Source of the DNA: Alphaproteobacteria bacterium
Lineage (GTDB): Bacteria; Pseudomonadota; Alphaproteobacteria; RF32; CAG-239
Assembly: GCA_015062285.1 (NCBI GenBank)
Contig: SUUY01000003.1
Location: forward strand, 124,001-188,000
Direction: 5' to 3'
DNA length: 64,000 nt
Program-made: the position numbers and the translations under genes
Notes under the pieces: generated by a model
What the model was told of the DNA's origin: nothing
What the model saw: the letters and a program-made list of their open reading frames with translations, nothing else
The model's database searches: none
Shown here: positions 36,501 to 45,514 of the stretch, piece after piece
Layout: every line of letters begins with the position of its first letter
Numbering within the stretch: position 1 is the first letter of the stretch

Positions 36501-37217
36501 TCATTTATCAAAAGTCATAGAACGAAAAGCCGTTTCAATATCATTTGCCGGAGTAAGACTTTTTAGCCCATCAGGTGTAGTATCGCAAACCAGTTTGCCA
36601 TGATGCATCAACAATACTCTAGAAGCAAATGCTTCAACTTCTTCCATAATGTGAGTAGAAATCAAAACAGTATGCCTTTTGCCGTATCCCTTCAAGAAAT
36701 CTCTCACCAAAAATTTTTGATTCGGATCTAAACCTTCAGTAGGCTCATCAAGAATCAAGGTGTCAGGACGATGAATCAATGCGCCAGCCAAAGCAACCCT
36801 CCTCTTAAATCCTTTAGATAAGTTATAGCATTTTTGCGATAGTACATCTTGTAATCTTAATTCACTTACTAATGATGCCAAATTATCCACAAAACTATTT
36901 TCATCAAGATTATGTATATCAGCCATATATTTTATATATTCAATCACCGTCATTTCCTGATATAGAGCACCGTTTTCCGGAACATATGCAAAAGAGTTCA
37001 GAGCCGAAAGTCTTTCCTCTATCAGATTAAAGTTATTGATTTTAATTTCTCCGGTATCTGGCATATAAAAACCCGATATCATACGCAACAGCGTAGTTTT
37101 TCCGGCCCCGTTTGGACCAACCAAAGCAGTAACACCATTCTTATCTATACAAAAATTAATACCATTTACAGCTTTGATATTTCCAAATGATTTAGTCAGA
37201 TTTTTTACTATTAGCAT
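36501..37217 (-). CDS. ABC transporter ATP-binding protein (GldA-like)
   Basis: The 238-aa ATPase has Walker A GPNGAGKTTLL, a Q-loop region (FAYVPENGALYQEMTV), signature LSKGFKRRVALAGAL, Walker B TLILDEPTEGLDP and the switch His in STHIMEE. The LSKGFK signature variant is common in GldA/CcmA-like ABC-2 exporters. It is the first gene of the operon and faces the MlaD genes across a divergent region. Confidence 0.93.
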   Translation of the reverse strand: MLIVKNLTKSFGNIKAVNGINFCIDKNGVTALVGPNGAGKTTLLRMISGFYMPDTGEIKINNFNLIEERLSALNSFAYVPENGALYQEMTVIEYIKYMADIHNLDENSFVDNLASLVSELRLQDVLSQKCYNLSKGFKRRVALAGALIHRPDTLILDEPTEGLDPNQKFLVRDFLKGYGKRHTVLISTHIMEEVEAFASRVLLMHHGKLVCDTTPDGLKSLTPANDIETAFRSMTFDK

Positions 37218-37329
37218 TCATCACCTATATCCAAAAATATGATCACTATTCTAACAAAGTTTTTTTAAATTTTAACAATTATTTTTATTTTTCAAATTCT
37301 TTGGTGACAAAATATATATTTTACGTTAT

Positions 37330-37338
37330 TGATATAAT
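37330..37338 (+). promoter_or_regulatory. Extended -10 promoter for the MlaD operon
   Basis: TGATATAAT (TG at 37330-37331, TATAAT at 37333-37338) forms an extended -10 element 22 bases upstream of the first MlaD start. No -35 is convincing, which extended -10 promoters tolerate. An AGAGGA site follows at 37345-37350. Confidence 0.55.
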
Positions 37339-37359
37339 AGTTTTAAGAGGATTTTATCA

Positions 37360-37884
37360 ATGATAATAAAAGAGATATATAGTAAAGAAGAAGCTAACCA
37401 TTTGAAAATAGGGTTTGCTGTTGCTTTGAGCATATTGGCAATTATTTTTCTATGGCTTATGGCCAACAACAAGATATCGCACCAAGAAAAGGGAAATTAC
37501 TATCCCATTTTGGCTCGTTTTAACCGAACAGATGGGTTGTTAGTCGGAGATTTGGTTCGACTTGCAGGAATGAATGTCGGCAAGGTTGTAGATGCAAAAC
37601 TCGATTCTAACTTCAAAGCTGTTCTTACTCTCGAAATAAAAGACGGAATTAATATTCCTGATGATAGCAGCGCTTCAATAGTCAGCTCTGGTCTTATGGG
37701 AGCAAAATATATTGAAATTGAGCCTGGCGGATCAGAAGATATGATACCTCAAGGCGGAGAATTTTCTTATACTCAAGATGCCATGGTTGTTGAAGAATTA
37801 TTAGACCGCATTGTCGGAATAGGAAAAGCAAAACGCAGTAAGAATAAAAACACAACATCAAATCAGGAGAATAACAATGAATAA
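37360..37884 (+). CDS. MlaD-family MCE protein (first of two)
   Basis: The 174-aa protein has an N-terminal membrane anchor (about residues 19-36) and one MCE domain (about 45-125) with VGDLVRLAGMNVGKV and ASIVSSGLMGAKYIEIEPGG. MCE domains form hexameric rings for lipid transport between the outer and inner membranes. It overlaps the second MlaD gene by 8 bases. It lacks the long C-terminal helix of MlaD-family tunnel proteins and ends in a polar tail. Confidence 0.88.
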   Translation: MIIKEIYSKEEANHLKIGFAVALSILAIIFLWLMANNKISHQEKGNYYPILARFNRTDGLLVGDLVRLAGMNVGKVVDAKLDSNFKAVLTLEIKDGINIPDDSSASIVSSGLMGAKYIEIEPGGSEDMIPQGGEFSYTQDAMVVEELLDRIVGIGKAKRSKNKNTTSNQENNNE

Positions 37885-38341
37885 AAGACCGGTAGAAACC
37901 ATAATGGGCATAGTTGTATTGGCTGTTGCCGCATTTTTTGCTTATTTTGCTTATAATGTGTCTGATTTGCAAGTTGTCAAAGGATATACTGTAAAAGCAA
38001 AATTCCTAAAAGTAGGAGGGTTAACCGTAGGTTCCGATGTTCGCCTTAATGGTATTAAAATAGGCACGGTTATCGGCCAATCACTTGACAGTAATGACTA
38101 TACTGCCAATGTGAAAATGAGTTTGGCTTCTGATATCAAGCTTCCTGTTGACAGTGTGGTTGCAATTGTTGGAGACGGATTAGTTGGTGATAAATTTATC
38201 AAAATAGAACCCGGACACTCTAAAGAATTTCTAAAAGATGGCGATGAAATGCAAAACACCAAAGACTTCAAAACATTAGAAGATATGGTTGGCGAAATTA
38301 TATTTATGGTAACAGATGATGGTTCTTCAGAAAATAAATAA
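37877..38341 (+). CDS. mlaD: MlaD-family MCE protein (second of two)
   Basis: The 154-aa protein has a clear N-terminal anchor (about 7-27) and a single MCE domain with VGSDVRLNGIKIGTV, LPVDSVVAIVGDGLVGDKFIKIEPG, the closest of the two to canonical MlaD. The two MCE genes are translated in overlap, suggesting a mixed ring or tandem stack. The partner ATPase and permease (MlaF, MlaE) are not in the window. Its last 26 bases overlap the DUF2155 gene. Confidence 0.9.
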   Translation: MNKRPVETIMGIVVLAVAAFFAYFAYNVSDLQVVKGYTVKAKFLKVGGLTVGSDVRLNGIKIGTVIGQSLDSNDYTANVKMSLASDIKLPVDSVVAIVGDGLVGDKFIKIEPGHSKEFLKDGDEMQNTKDFKTLEDMVGEIIFMVTDDGSSENK

Positions 38342-39044
38342 AATTTTATATACAACAACTCTCTGCTCTATTTTGCACTTATCATATTCTCATGCTGCAA
38401 ATATAGAAACAAACATGGCAAGAATGCAAGCTATGGATAAAATTACCGGAAGAGTTAGTGAAATAGACATTCCTGTCAATGGAAGTGCAACATTTGGTAG
38501 TTTTTCCATTGTAATACGAAAATGCTATACTCATACTCCTGAAGAGACACCGGAAAATATTGCATTTGTTGATGTAGTTGACAACTATGACAATGATAGT
38601 AAGATCAATATTTTTAAGGGCTGGATGCACTCTTCATCTCCTGCCCTAAATGCCGTAGAACACCCTATTTATGATGTATGGTTACTCAAATGTTATAATG
38701 GAAATACTTCTAAATATGCCATTTTATCACCTGATGAGCTTACTTCCAGAGATAAAATAGCATCATCTCAAATTATAAAAGAAATTGATGTTGTTGAAGA
38801 GGCGCAAGAAACAACACCGGAAACTGAAGATTTAGAGATAATAGAAGCAGAAGAAAATACTGAAGAAAAGCAAAACACACAGGTTATTTCTGTCGTGGTT
38901 GATAATACTATCCCTCAAACTGAAGGAGAGCCTCATTCTCTCATTCAAATCAAAACCGAAGAAATTGAAAGCGGAGAAGAAGTTATTCCTGAGGCAATAG
39001 CCGATGAAAACGCAGAACTTGATGAGAATGGTTTTGAAGAATAG
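38316..39044 (+). CDS. DUF2155-domain secreted protein with acidic tail
   Basis: The 242-aa protein has a signal peptide (cleavage after SHA, about residue 27) and a DUF2155 domain with KCYTHTPEETPENIAFVDVV, IFKGWMHSSSPALNAVEHPI and DVWLLKC. DUF2155 is typical of alphaproteobacteria and often lies beside mla or aat genes; function unknown. The last 75 residues are a low-complexity Glu/Ile/Val tail not usual for the family. It follows the second MlaD gene with overlapping frames. Confidence 0.85.
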   Translation: MMVLQKINKILYTTTLCSILHLSYSHAANIETNMARMQAMDKITGRVSEIDIPVNGSATFGSFSIVIRKCYTHTPEETPENIAFVDVVDNYDNDSKINIFKGWMHSSSPALNAVEHPIYDVWLLKCYNGNTSKYAILSPDELTSRDKIASSQIIKEIDVVEEAQETTPETEDLEIIEAEENTEEKQNTQVISVVVDNTIPQTEGEPHSLIQIKTEEIESGEEVIPEAIADENAELDENGFEE

Positions 39045-39049
39045 ATTCT

Positions 39050-40483
39050 TTATTTCCAAAAGTTTTTAGTAAATACAACCAAAACAGTCATCACTTCCAA
39101 ACGCCCCAATATCATAGCAAACGACAAAATATATTTTGCCATATCGCTAAATATGGCGTAGCTTCCCATTGGTCCAATTGCCTGAGTTATCCCCGGACCG
39201 CTGTTTGTCATACAAGCAATTACTGCACTAAAAGAAGTCACAAAATCAAAACCACAAAAAGAAACCAATAAAGTCAAAACAACAACACTAAATGCGTATA
39301 CTGCAAAAAATATCAAAATTGAATATGCCACCGATGTTGATACAACACTTTTTCCAATCATTAATGGCACCATTCTATTAGGTTCTGTTGTATTAATAAA
39401 AGATTTTTTGATTTGTGCCCAAACAACTTGCCAACGAAATATTTTAATAGATCCGGATGTTGACCCCGTACAACCGCCGGTCAAAGAAAAAACTAAAAAT
39501 AAACTAGCAGCAAACACGCCCCATTGCAAATAATCTGTTGAATTAAAACCCGTTGTAGTAACCACTGCCACAATATTAAAAGCTGCCTTTCGAAGTGCCG
39601 TTGGCAAATCATATATACCGGAAAACCACAACCATAAAGCAACTCCTAAAACATACACAACCAAGACCTTAAAAAAAGTCACTACTTGTGAAGAACGAAT
39701 TGAGTGAATGTTTTTTGTTGCCATTAAACTGTGATAAAAAGTCAAAGGAAGTGCCGCCAAAAACATAAATAGAACAATAGCCCACTCTATTCCCGGACTG
39801 TTAAAGCCCCCAATTGACGCATTTTTTGTTGAAAACCCTCCTGTTGCGATTGTCGACATTGCCTGACATATTGCATCAAACCAGCTCATACCCAAGAATC
39901 TCAAAGCTATTATACATAAAATCATCAAAATCAAATAAACAGATATTATTCGTTTTGCAATATAACTTATTTTAGGCAAGAATTTTTCATTTACATCAGA
40001 ATTTTCACGTTGAAAAATTTGCATTCCTCCAATACCCAAAAAAGGTAATAATGCAATGGCAAATATAACTATACCAACACCTCCCAGTGCATGCAACAAA
40101 GCTCTCCACAACAAAACAGATTTTGGTAGCGCTTCCACATTCGTATATATAGTCGCTCCTGTAGTGCTAATACCGGAAAAAGCTTCAAAAATCGCATCAG
40201 CAAGATTTGTACCATACAAAACAAAAGGTATTGCTGCTAATATAGCTACCGAAAACCACGAGCAACATGTAAGCAAATAACCTTGTTGCAAAGTAATATT
40301 TTTGATTTTTCCGTTATTTGCTAAGAATAAAGATACACCAATAAATAAAGAAATTATTGCCGAAGTAACAAAATATGACCAATTTACGTTATTATAATAA
40401 ATATCAACACCGGCCGGAATCAACATAGTCAATCCCAAAACACTGATAAAATATCCACTTATCATCAGTACCGATTGCCACAT
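39050..40483 (-). CDS. trkH: Trk-type potassium uptake protein TrkH
   Basis: The 477-aa membrane protein has the TrkH/KtrB repeat of four pore loops: the filter-like segments FSGISTTGATIY, STIATGGFS, VVTTTGFNSTD and MTNSGPGITQAIG, each with its filter glycine. It imports K+ with a TrkA partner encoded elsewhere. It is the last gene of the long minus-strand cluster and is only 5 bases from the convergent DUF2155 stop, with no intervening terminator visible. Confidence 0.92.
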   Translation of the reverse strand: MWQSVLMISGYFISVLGLTMLIPAGVDIYYNNVNWSYFVTSAIISLFIGVSLFLANNGKIKNITLQQGYLLTCCSWFSVAILAAIPFVLYGTNLADAIFEAFSGISTTGATIYTNVEALPKSVLLWRALLHALGGVGIVIFAIALLPFLGIGGMQIFQRENSDVNEKFLPKISYIAKRIISVYLILMILCIIALRFLGMSWFDAICQAMSTIATGGFSTKNASIGGFNSPGIEWAIVLFMFLAALPLTFYHSLMATKNIHSIRSSQVVTFFKVLVVYVLGVALWLWFSGIYDLPTALRKAAFNIVAVVTTTGFNSTDYLQWGVFAASLFLVFSLTGGCTGSTSGSIKIFRWQVVWAQIKKSFINTTEPNRMVPLMIGKSVVSTSVAYSILIFFAVYAFSVVVLTLLVSFCGFDFVTSFSAVIACMTNSGPGITQAIGPMGSYAIFSDMAKYILSFAMILGRLEVMTVLVVFTKNFWK

Positions 40484-40493
40484 TTTTTGTTAC

Positions 40494-41288
40494 CTATTCC
40501 AATACAACCTTTTTTGAATACCCGTTTTCCACCAATTTATCATTAATATTGATGTCATCAATCATACAATTTGCTGTTGCAATATTTTGATATGTATATG
40601 CAATAATCTGACAGCTCATATTTCTGTTTTCAACAGTTTCAATCAAAAATTGCTTTGCTTTCCTGCCAACTTCTGTTTTAGGATTAACATACACACCATA
40701 CAAAAACAGTTCTACATCACCAACCTTTAATTCATTGGCATTTATAACATATGCTTTCCCTAAAATTGTTTCGGGTTTATCCAAATATTTAAGAGCAGCT
40801 CTACCCTTTTTAATTATAACAGGAATATTCTCAATTTCTGTAGCATTTGTATTTTTGGCATTTAACAATCTACCATTAATCTTATCAAATGAAACATTTT
40901 TTGCAATTGGAGCTGAATCTGTTTTTACAAAAATTTTTCTACTGCTTGACTTAGGAGTTGTCATTTCAATATCAAATTGTTGCAAAACTTGACCTTGTAA
41001 TACATTACCAATCTTTTCCACTGGTATTTCAGCCACAGCTTCTTTTGCTTTATCAGCCATCTGATTACCGGACTTTTTAAGCAAATTCCAATACCATAAA
41101 TGCACTTCTGCCGGCTTAACCCCTTTAAATGTCGGTGCCAAAAACATCACCAACACAATCAATAAAGACCACCAAGGTTTTCTTATCGGAAATGTAATAA
41201 ACAAAAACAATCTATGAAAAAATTTAGCCCAACCTCTGGCTGGCCCTATATAATCATCATCTTTTCTTCTACGACGTCTAATCATCAT
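40494..41288 (-). CDS. Membrane-anchored, degenerate SNase-like protein
   Basis: The 264-aa protein starts with an Arg-rich stretch (RRRRRKDDD), a membrane helix (about 40-57) and a linker. The last 90 residues follow the staphylococcal-nuclease pattern (GKAYVINANELKVGDVELF, GVYVNPKTEVGRKAKQFLIE, ATANCMIDDININDKLVENG), but the catalytic Arg/Glu residues of active SNase are not at their usual places, so it is probably inactive (inference). It overlaps metG by 4 bases and is cotranscribed with trkH and metG. Confidence 0.6.
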   Translation of the reverse strand: MMIRRRRRKDDDYIGPARGWAKFFHRLFLFITFPIRKPWWSLLIVLVMFLAPTFKGVKPAEVHLWYWNLLKKSGNQMADKAKEAVAEIPVEKIGNVLQGQVLQQFDIEMTTPKSSSRKIFVKTDSAPIAKNVSFDKINGRLLNAKNTNATEIENIPVIIKKGRAALKYLDKPETILGKAYVINANELKVGDVELFLYGVYVNPKTEVGRKAKQFLIETVENRNMSCQIIAYTYQNIATANCMIDDININDKLVENGYSKKVVLE

Positions 41289-42982
41289 TTATTACTCCCA
41301 AATTTTTGCTTTAACTCTTCTACTCTTTCCGGAGAAATACGTTCAAATAGCATTTCACCAACTTCAAACGGAGTTCCTTCTTTAATAGCTTTAATTTCTT
41401 TGTTAACATCAAAATCTTGCAAACAAGGCATATCAGCAGCCTTTAATCCCAAACGTTCTAACATGGAAGCTGATACTGTTGGCATAACCGGAGCACTTAA
41501 AATTGCAAAAATTCTAATCAGATTAATACAATTACGCAAAATAGCTGCTGCTCTGGCTTCATCAGTTTTAATCACTGTCCAAGGCTCTGTTACCGAAATA
41601 TAATTATTTCCTTCTACCCAGATCGCCCGAAGTTCGTTCATTGCTTTGCGAAATTCCATTTCATTCATATATTTTAGATAGTCATTTACTCTTGTTTGTA
41701 ATGTGGCAATTAATTCTTTTTCAACTTGAGTATCTTCACCTCCTTCCGGAACAAAGTTTCCGATTTTAGAAGATGTCATTTTGAGCACTCGCGAAACAAA
41801 GTTACCCAAAACTCCGTTCAAGTCTTTGTTAACAACACCGGCAAACAGATCAAAACTAAATGACGAATCAGATCCTTCCGGAGCATTACTCATCAGCCAA
41901 TAACGCCAATAATCTGCCGGAAATTCTTTAACAGCATCTTCGGCAAATACTCCTCTTTTTTCAGATTTTGAAAACTTACCGCCTTCATAAGTAAGATAAC
42001 TCATACCTTTAAGATAATCAACTTGAGTCCAGTTTTCTCCTGTTCCGAGTAATGTTGCCGGAAAAGTAATAGAGTGATAAGGAACGTTATCTTTACCCAT
42101 AAATTCAACATGACGCACATTTTGTGCATTAAGCCACCAATCTTTCCAGTTTCTTTCTGTCGGTTTTTCATCAGCCCACTGTTTGGTAATACCTATATAT
42201 CCGATCGGAGCATCAAACCACACATAAAAAACTTTATCTTCATAGCCGGGCTTATTAACCGGAAATCCCCATTTCAAATCTCTGGTGATACAACGAGATT
42301 GCAAACCTTCCTTAAGCCATTTTTGAGCTATGGTATAAGCCACATCTGGCCAAAACGGCTCTTTAGTTTTTATCCATTCACCGAGTTTAGCTTCCAATTT
42401 TGGCAAATTCAAAAATAGGTGCTTGGTTTCCCTCACCTCCAAATTCGTAGACCCCGAAACCGAACTTTTAGGATTAATAAGTTCTGTCGGCTCTAGAACC
42501 TTGGTACAATTTTCACATTGATCACCACGAGCTTTATCATAACCACAATGCGGGCAAGTACCGATAATATACCTATCTGCTAAAAACATTGCATCGTCAA
42601 TTGAATATACTTGTTTTATAGTTCTCTCTTCAATAAAGCCGTTTTTATCCAACTGTTCAAAAATATGATAGGTAATTTCTTTATTTTGTTCACTTGAAGT
42701 ACGACCAAAACAATCAAAAGACAAATTAAAATCCTTATATGTCTGTACGTGGCGTTGATGATACATATCGCAATATTCCTGAACTCCCATACCTTCTTTC
42801 AAAGCACCGACTTCCGATGTTGTTCCGTGTTCATCTGTACCTGCAATATAAAGCACTTCATTACCCATCATTCGCATATACCTTGCATATATATCAGAAG
42901 GCAACAAACAACCAACCATATGCCCCAAATGCGGCACACCGTTGATATATGGCAATGCAGAGGTAATAAGTACTTTAGACAT
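41285..42982 (-). CDS. metG: Methionine-tRNA ligase
   Basis: The 565-aa enzyme charges tRNA-Met. The start at 42982 has GGAGA upstream and begins MSKVLITSALPYINGVPHLGH, the class-I HIGH-type region (HLGH). The Zn-knuckle CPHCGYDKARGDQCENC, and the KFSKS loop (KMSKS equivalent) are intact. The C-terminal dimerisation extension of longer MetRS is absent, as in other alphaproteobacteria. Operon with downstream SNase-like gene and trkH. Confidence 0.96.
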   Translation of the reverse strand: MSKVLITSALPYINGVPHLGHMVGCLLPSDIYARYMRMMGNEVLYIAGTDEHGTTSEVGALKEGMGVQEYCDMYHQRHVQTYKDFNLSFDCFGRTSSEQNKEITYHIFEQLDKNGFIEERTIKQVYSIDDAMFLADRYIIGTCPHCGYDKARGDQCENCTKVLEPTELINPKSSVSGSTNLEVRETKHLFLNLPKLEAKLGEWIKTKEPFWPDVAYTIAQKWLKEGLQSRCITRDLKWGFPVNKPGYEDKVFYVWFDAPIGYIGITKQWADEKPTERNWKDWWLNAQNVRHVEFMGKDNVPYHSITFPATLLGTGENWTQVDYLKGMSYLTYEGGKFSKSEKRGVFAEDAVKEFPADYWRYWLMSNAPEGSDSSFSFDLFAGVVNKDLNGVLGNFVSRVLKMTSSKIGNFVPEGGEDTQVEKELIATLQTRVNDYLKYMNEMEFRKAMNELRAIWVEGNNYISVTEPWTVIKTDEARAAAILRNCINLIRIFAILSAPVMPTVSASMLERLGLKAADMPCLQDFDVNKEIKAIKEGTPFEVGEMLFERISPERVEELKQKFGSNK

Positions 42983-43061
42983 TTTAATTTTCTCCGTTTT
43001 TTTATTATTAATTCTGCCGAATTTTACTACAATTTCCAAATATCTCAAGAAAAAATTAGCA

Positions 43062-43910
43062 CTATTTTTTCAAAAATTCAGGTAACTTTGCAAGCTTAGA
43101 TGCTCCTGCTGCATGAAAATGGCCTCCTCCACCAAACGATGAGGCTATTTTAGAAACGTCAGCACCTTTTTGCGAGCTATAAAACGACAAATTCCAAGTG
43201 TTTTTTTTATTCATATAAAAATTACACATAAAATCATAATCTTCAACATTTGGCACCGAATCAAAAAACTCCGAATATCCCTGAGCCATATTAGCACAAA
43301 TACATTTATATCCCATATATTCGCTCTCAAAAGCCATATTATGAGAAAGTCTGATATTTCTTATTTTAATCCAAGATAAAATAGCATTTCCTTTCTCAAC
43401 CATTTCATCAATATTTATCGTTTCATTAAGCAAAGCGTCCCAACTTGCATCTTCCGGATGGTTTACACCCAAAGACTGAAAAGCATATTCAAAAGGTCTA
43501 ACTCTTGGGTCTCTCAAATCAAACAAATCATTTAACCCTAACAACACCAATCCTTCCGGCTCTTTTTCTTGAGGATGAAAATATTCCCACGTAAGCCTTA
43601 TGGCTGCCAAACCAACTCGCCTCAATCCTTTTATTTCTTTTGCTCCATTGGCAATTGCTTCATTATATTCGTTTATTATTGAAGCATGATGGTCTATCCA
43701 AGTAAGCTCTCTCTCTTCTGATAGTTCAAACATAAATTCCAAAGGTAGCGCAATATCACAAATTACTATTTTATCATGTTTTCGTATTTCATCAAAAGGA
43801 ATATCCATATCATGATTTAGCCCCAACAATTCCGTTTCCGGAAACATTCTTTTTACGATAGCTGCAGAGCCTTTACCATCATGATCAGCAAAATGATATA
43901 TACACAACAT
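43062..43910 (-). CDS. DHH-family phosphoesterase
   Basis: The 282-aa protein has DHH motif I FADHDGKGSA, motif II ICDIALP, motif III WIDHHASI and the DHHA1-type C-terminal GGGGHFHAAGA. Such proteins hydrolyse short oligonucleotides (nanoRNase/NrnA type) or polyphosphates; the exact substrate is not clear. It lies between metG and the MBL gene on the same strand but with a 79-base gap towards metG. Confidence 0.85.
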   Translation of the reverse strand: MLCIYHFADHDGKGSAAIVKRMFPETELLGLNHDMDIPFDEIRKHDKIVICDIALPLEFMFELSEERELTWIDHHASIINEYNEAIANGAKEIKGLRRVGLAAIRLTWEYFHPQEKEPEGLVLLGLNDLFDLRDPRVRPFEYAFQSLGVNHPEDASWDALLNETINIDEMVEKGNAILSWIKIRNIRLSHNMAFESEYMGYKCICANMAQGYSEFFDSVPNVEDYDFMCNFYMNKKNTWNLSFYSSQKGADVSKIASSFGGGGHFHAAGASKLAKLPEFLKK

Positions 43911-43921
43911 TTTATTTATCC

Positions 43922-44710
43922 TTATAATTCTACATTCATACCCTCAAAAGCCGGAAAAACATTGTCCGGTGTCATTTCGTTTATTTTGTTATAATCACAT
44001 TCTGAAGCCATATGATTTAAAATAACTTTTTCCGGAGCAATCTCTTTCACATAAAGCATCAATTCTTCTAAACCAACATGATAAGTTTCACCTTTAGGTG
44101 TAGTTAAAGGAGCTATTAGTGTTTTGATTTTTATTTTTCTCAAATAATCCAAAGTACTTTCCGGAAAATATTTAAAATCTGCAATATGAACAATCTCACC
44201 TTCATTAAATACATAACCAAACGAAGGAACATTATGTCCGCCAAGTTTTATCGGAACAATATTTACATCTTTAACATTAAAAGCTTTTTCACACTCAACC
44301 TCATTTGCAACCAAACTAGCACACTTTATTACATCTTTTACTTCGTTTGGATTACTTAAAAGATATCCGAACCTTTCTCTTATCTCGTCTAATACAGGCT
44401 TTGTTGTATAAAAATTAATATTACATCTTCCAATCCGATTAATTTCTCTCAAGTCATCAATACCGTGCAAATGGTCCGCATGCACATGTGTATAAAGCAC
44501 AGCATCTAATTCTCTTATATTATATTCAAGCAACTGAAAACGTAAGTCCGGAGACGTATCAACAATGATTTTTGTTCCGTTAAAATTATAATACGTTCCC
44601 GATCTGCGCCTTAAATTATATTTATTATCGGGGTCACAATCCCCCCATCCTTTACACAAAGACGGAACCCCCGGAGCGGCCCCTGCTCCCATAACAATCA
44701 TATAACTCAT
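43922..44710 (-). CDS. MBL-fold metallo-hydrolase (PhnP-like)
   Basis: The 262-aa protein is a metallo-beta-lactamase fold enzyme with THVHADHLHGIDDLR as metal motif and KLGGHNVPSFGYVF and LNHMASECD as later ligands. This group, next to tatD in alphaproteobacteria, is related to PhnP and cyclic phosphodiesterases; a DNA or nucleotide phosphodiester substrate is plausible. It overlaps tatD by 4 bases. Confidence 0.85.
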   Translation of the reverse strand: MSYMIVMGAGAAPGVPSLCKGWGDCDPDNKYNLRRRSGTYYNFNGTKIIVDTSPDLRFQLLEYNIRELDAVLYTHVHADHLHGIDDLREINRIGRCNINFYTTKPVLDEIRERFGYLLSNPNEVKDVIKCASLVANEVECEKAFNVKDVNIVPIKLGGHNVPSFGYVFNEGEIVHIADFKYFPESTLDYLRKIKIKTLIAPLTTPKGETYHVGLEELMLYVKEIAPEKVILNHMASECDYNKINEMTPDNVFPAFEGMNVEL

Positions 44711-45504
44711 CTGAAATTTCTCCGCCCTTTATCACTCGCTTTTCTAAACAACTTGCAAAAATTATCCGATGTAATCTGTGCAATTTTTTCAAAAGGAATC
44801 TCTTTTATCTGCGCCAATTTTTCTGCAGTATACCGCACAAACGCAGGCTCATTTCTCTTTCCCCTCATCGGAATTGGAGCCAAAAATGGTGCATCTGTTT
44901 CCACCAACAAACGATCCAACGGTATATTTTCAAAAATTTCTCTTAACTCTCCACACTTATTAAAAGTTATCATTCCCGAAGCCGATAGATAAAAACCTAC
45001 ACTCAAAGCAAAATCAGCTAATTTTTTTGAAGAACTAAAACAATGAATAACGCCGGAAAAAGGTTTTTCTTTATATGCTTTTCCCAATATTTCAATCATA
45101 TCATCATCAGAATCACGATTATGAATAATAATAGGCAATCTTGTCTCTTGTGCCGCTTTTATATGCTCTTTAAGCAACTTTATTTGCAAATCTCTGGGAG
45201 CATAGTCGTAATAATAATCCAATCCGGTTTCACCAATTCCTATCACTTTTTTGTGATGTGTTTTTTCTATCAGATCTTCAGCCGTTAAATTCGGATATTC
45301 TTCGGCATTATGAGGGTGTACACCAACGGCTGTATATATAAACGGAAATTTTTCAGATAAACACAATTGCTTATCCAGTTCATTAATATTATTTCCGGCA
45401 TTCAAAATCATGTTTACACCGGCTTCTTTGGCCCTATCTATTATTTCTAAACAATCATCTTCAAAATCATCAAAATCCAAATGACAATGACTATCAACTA
45501 ACAT
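44707..45504 (-). CDS. tatD: TatD-family metal-dependent deoxyribonuclease
   Basis: The 265-aa protein starts at ATG 45504 (GAGGAA upstream) with MLVDSHCHLDF (HxH), followed by GIGETGLDYYYD, IIHNRDSDDD and VIHCFSSSK, and the terminal ETDAPFLAPIP: the full TatD metal-site set. TatD enzymes are 3'-exonucleases acting in DNA repair. It sits between holB and the MBL gene. Confidence 0.94.
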   Translation of the reverse strand: MLVDSHCHLDFDDFEDDCLEIIDRAKEAGVNMILNAGNNINELDKQLCLSEKFPFIYTAVGVHPHNAEEYPNLTAEDLIEKTHHKKVIGIGETGLDYYYDYAPRDLQIKLLKEHIKAAQETRLPIIIHNRDSDDDMIEILGKAYKEKPFSGVIHCFSSSKKLADFALSVGFYLSASGMITFNKCGELREIFENIPLDRLLVETDAPFLAPIPMRGKRNEPAFVRYTAEKLAQIKEIPFEKIAQITSDNFCKLFRKASDKGRRNFR

Positions 45505-45514
45505 AAATTTCCTC

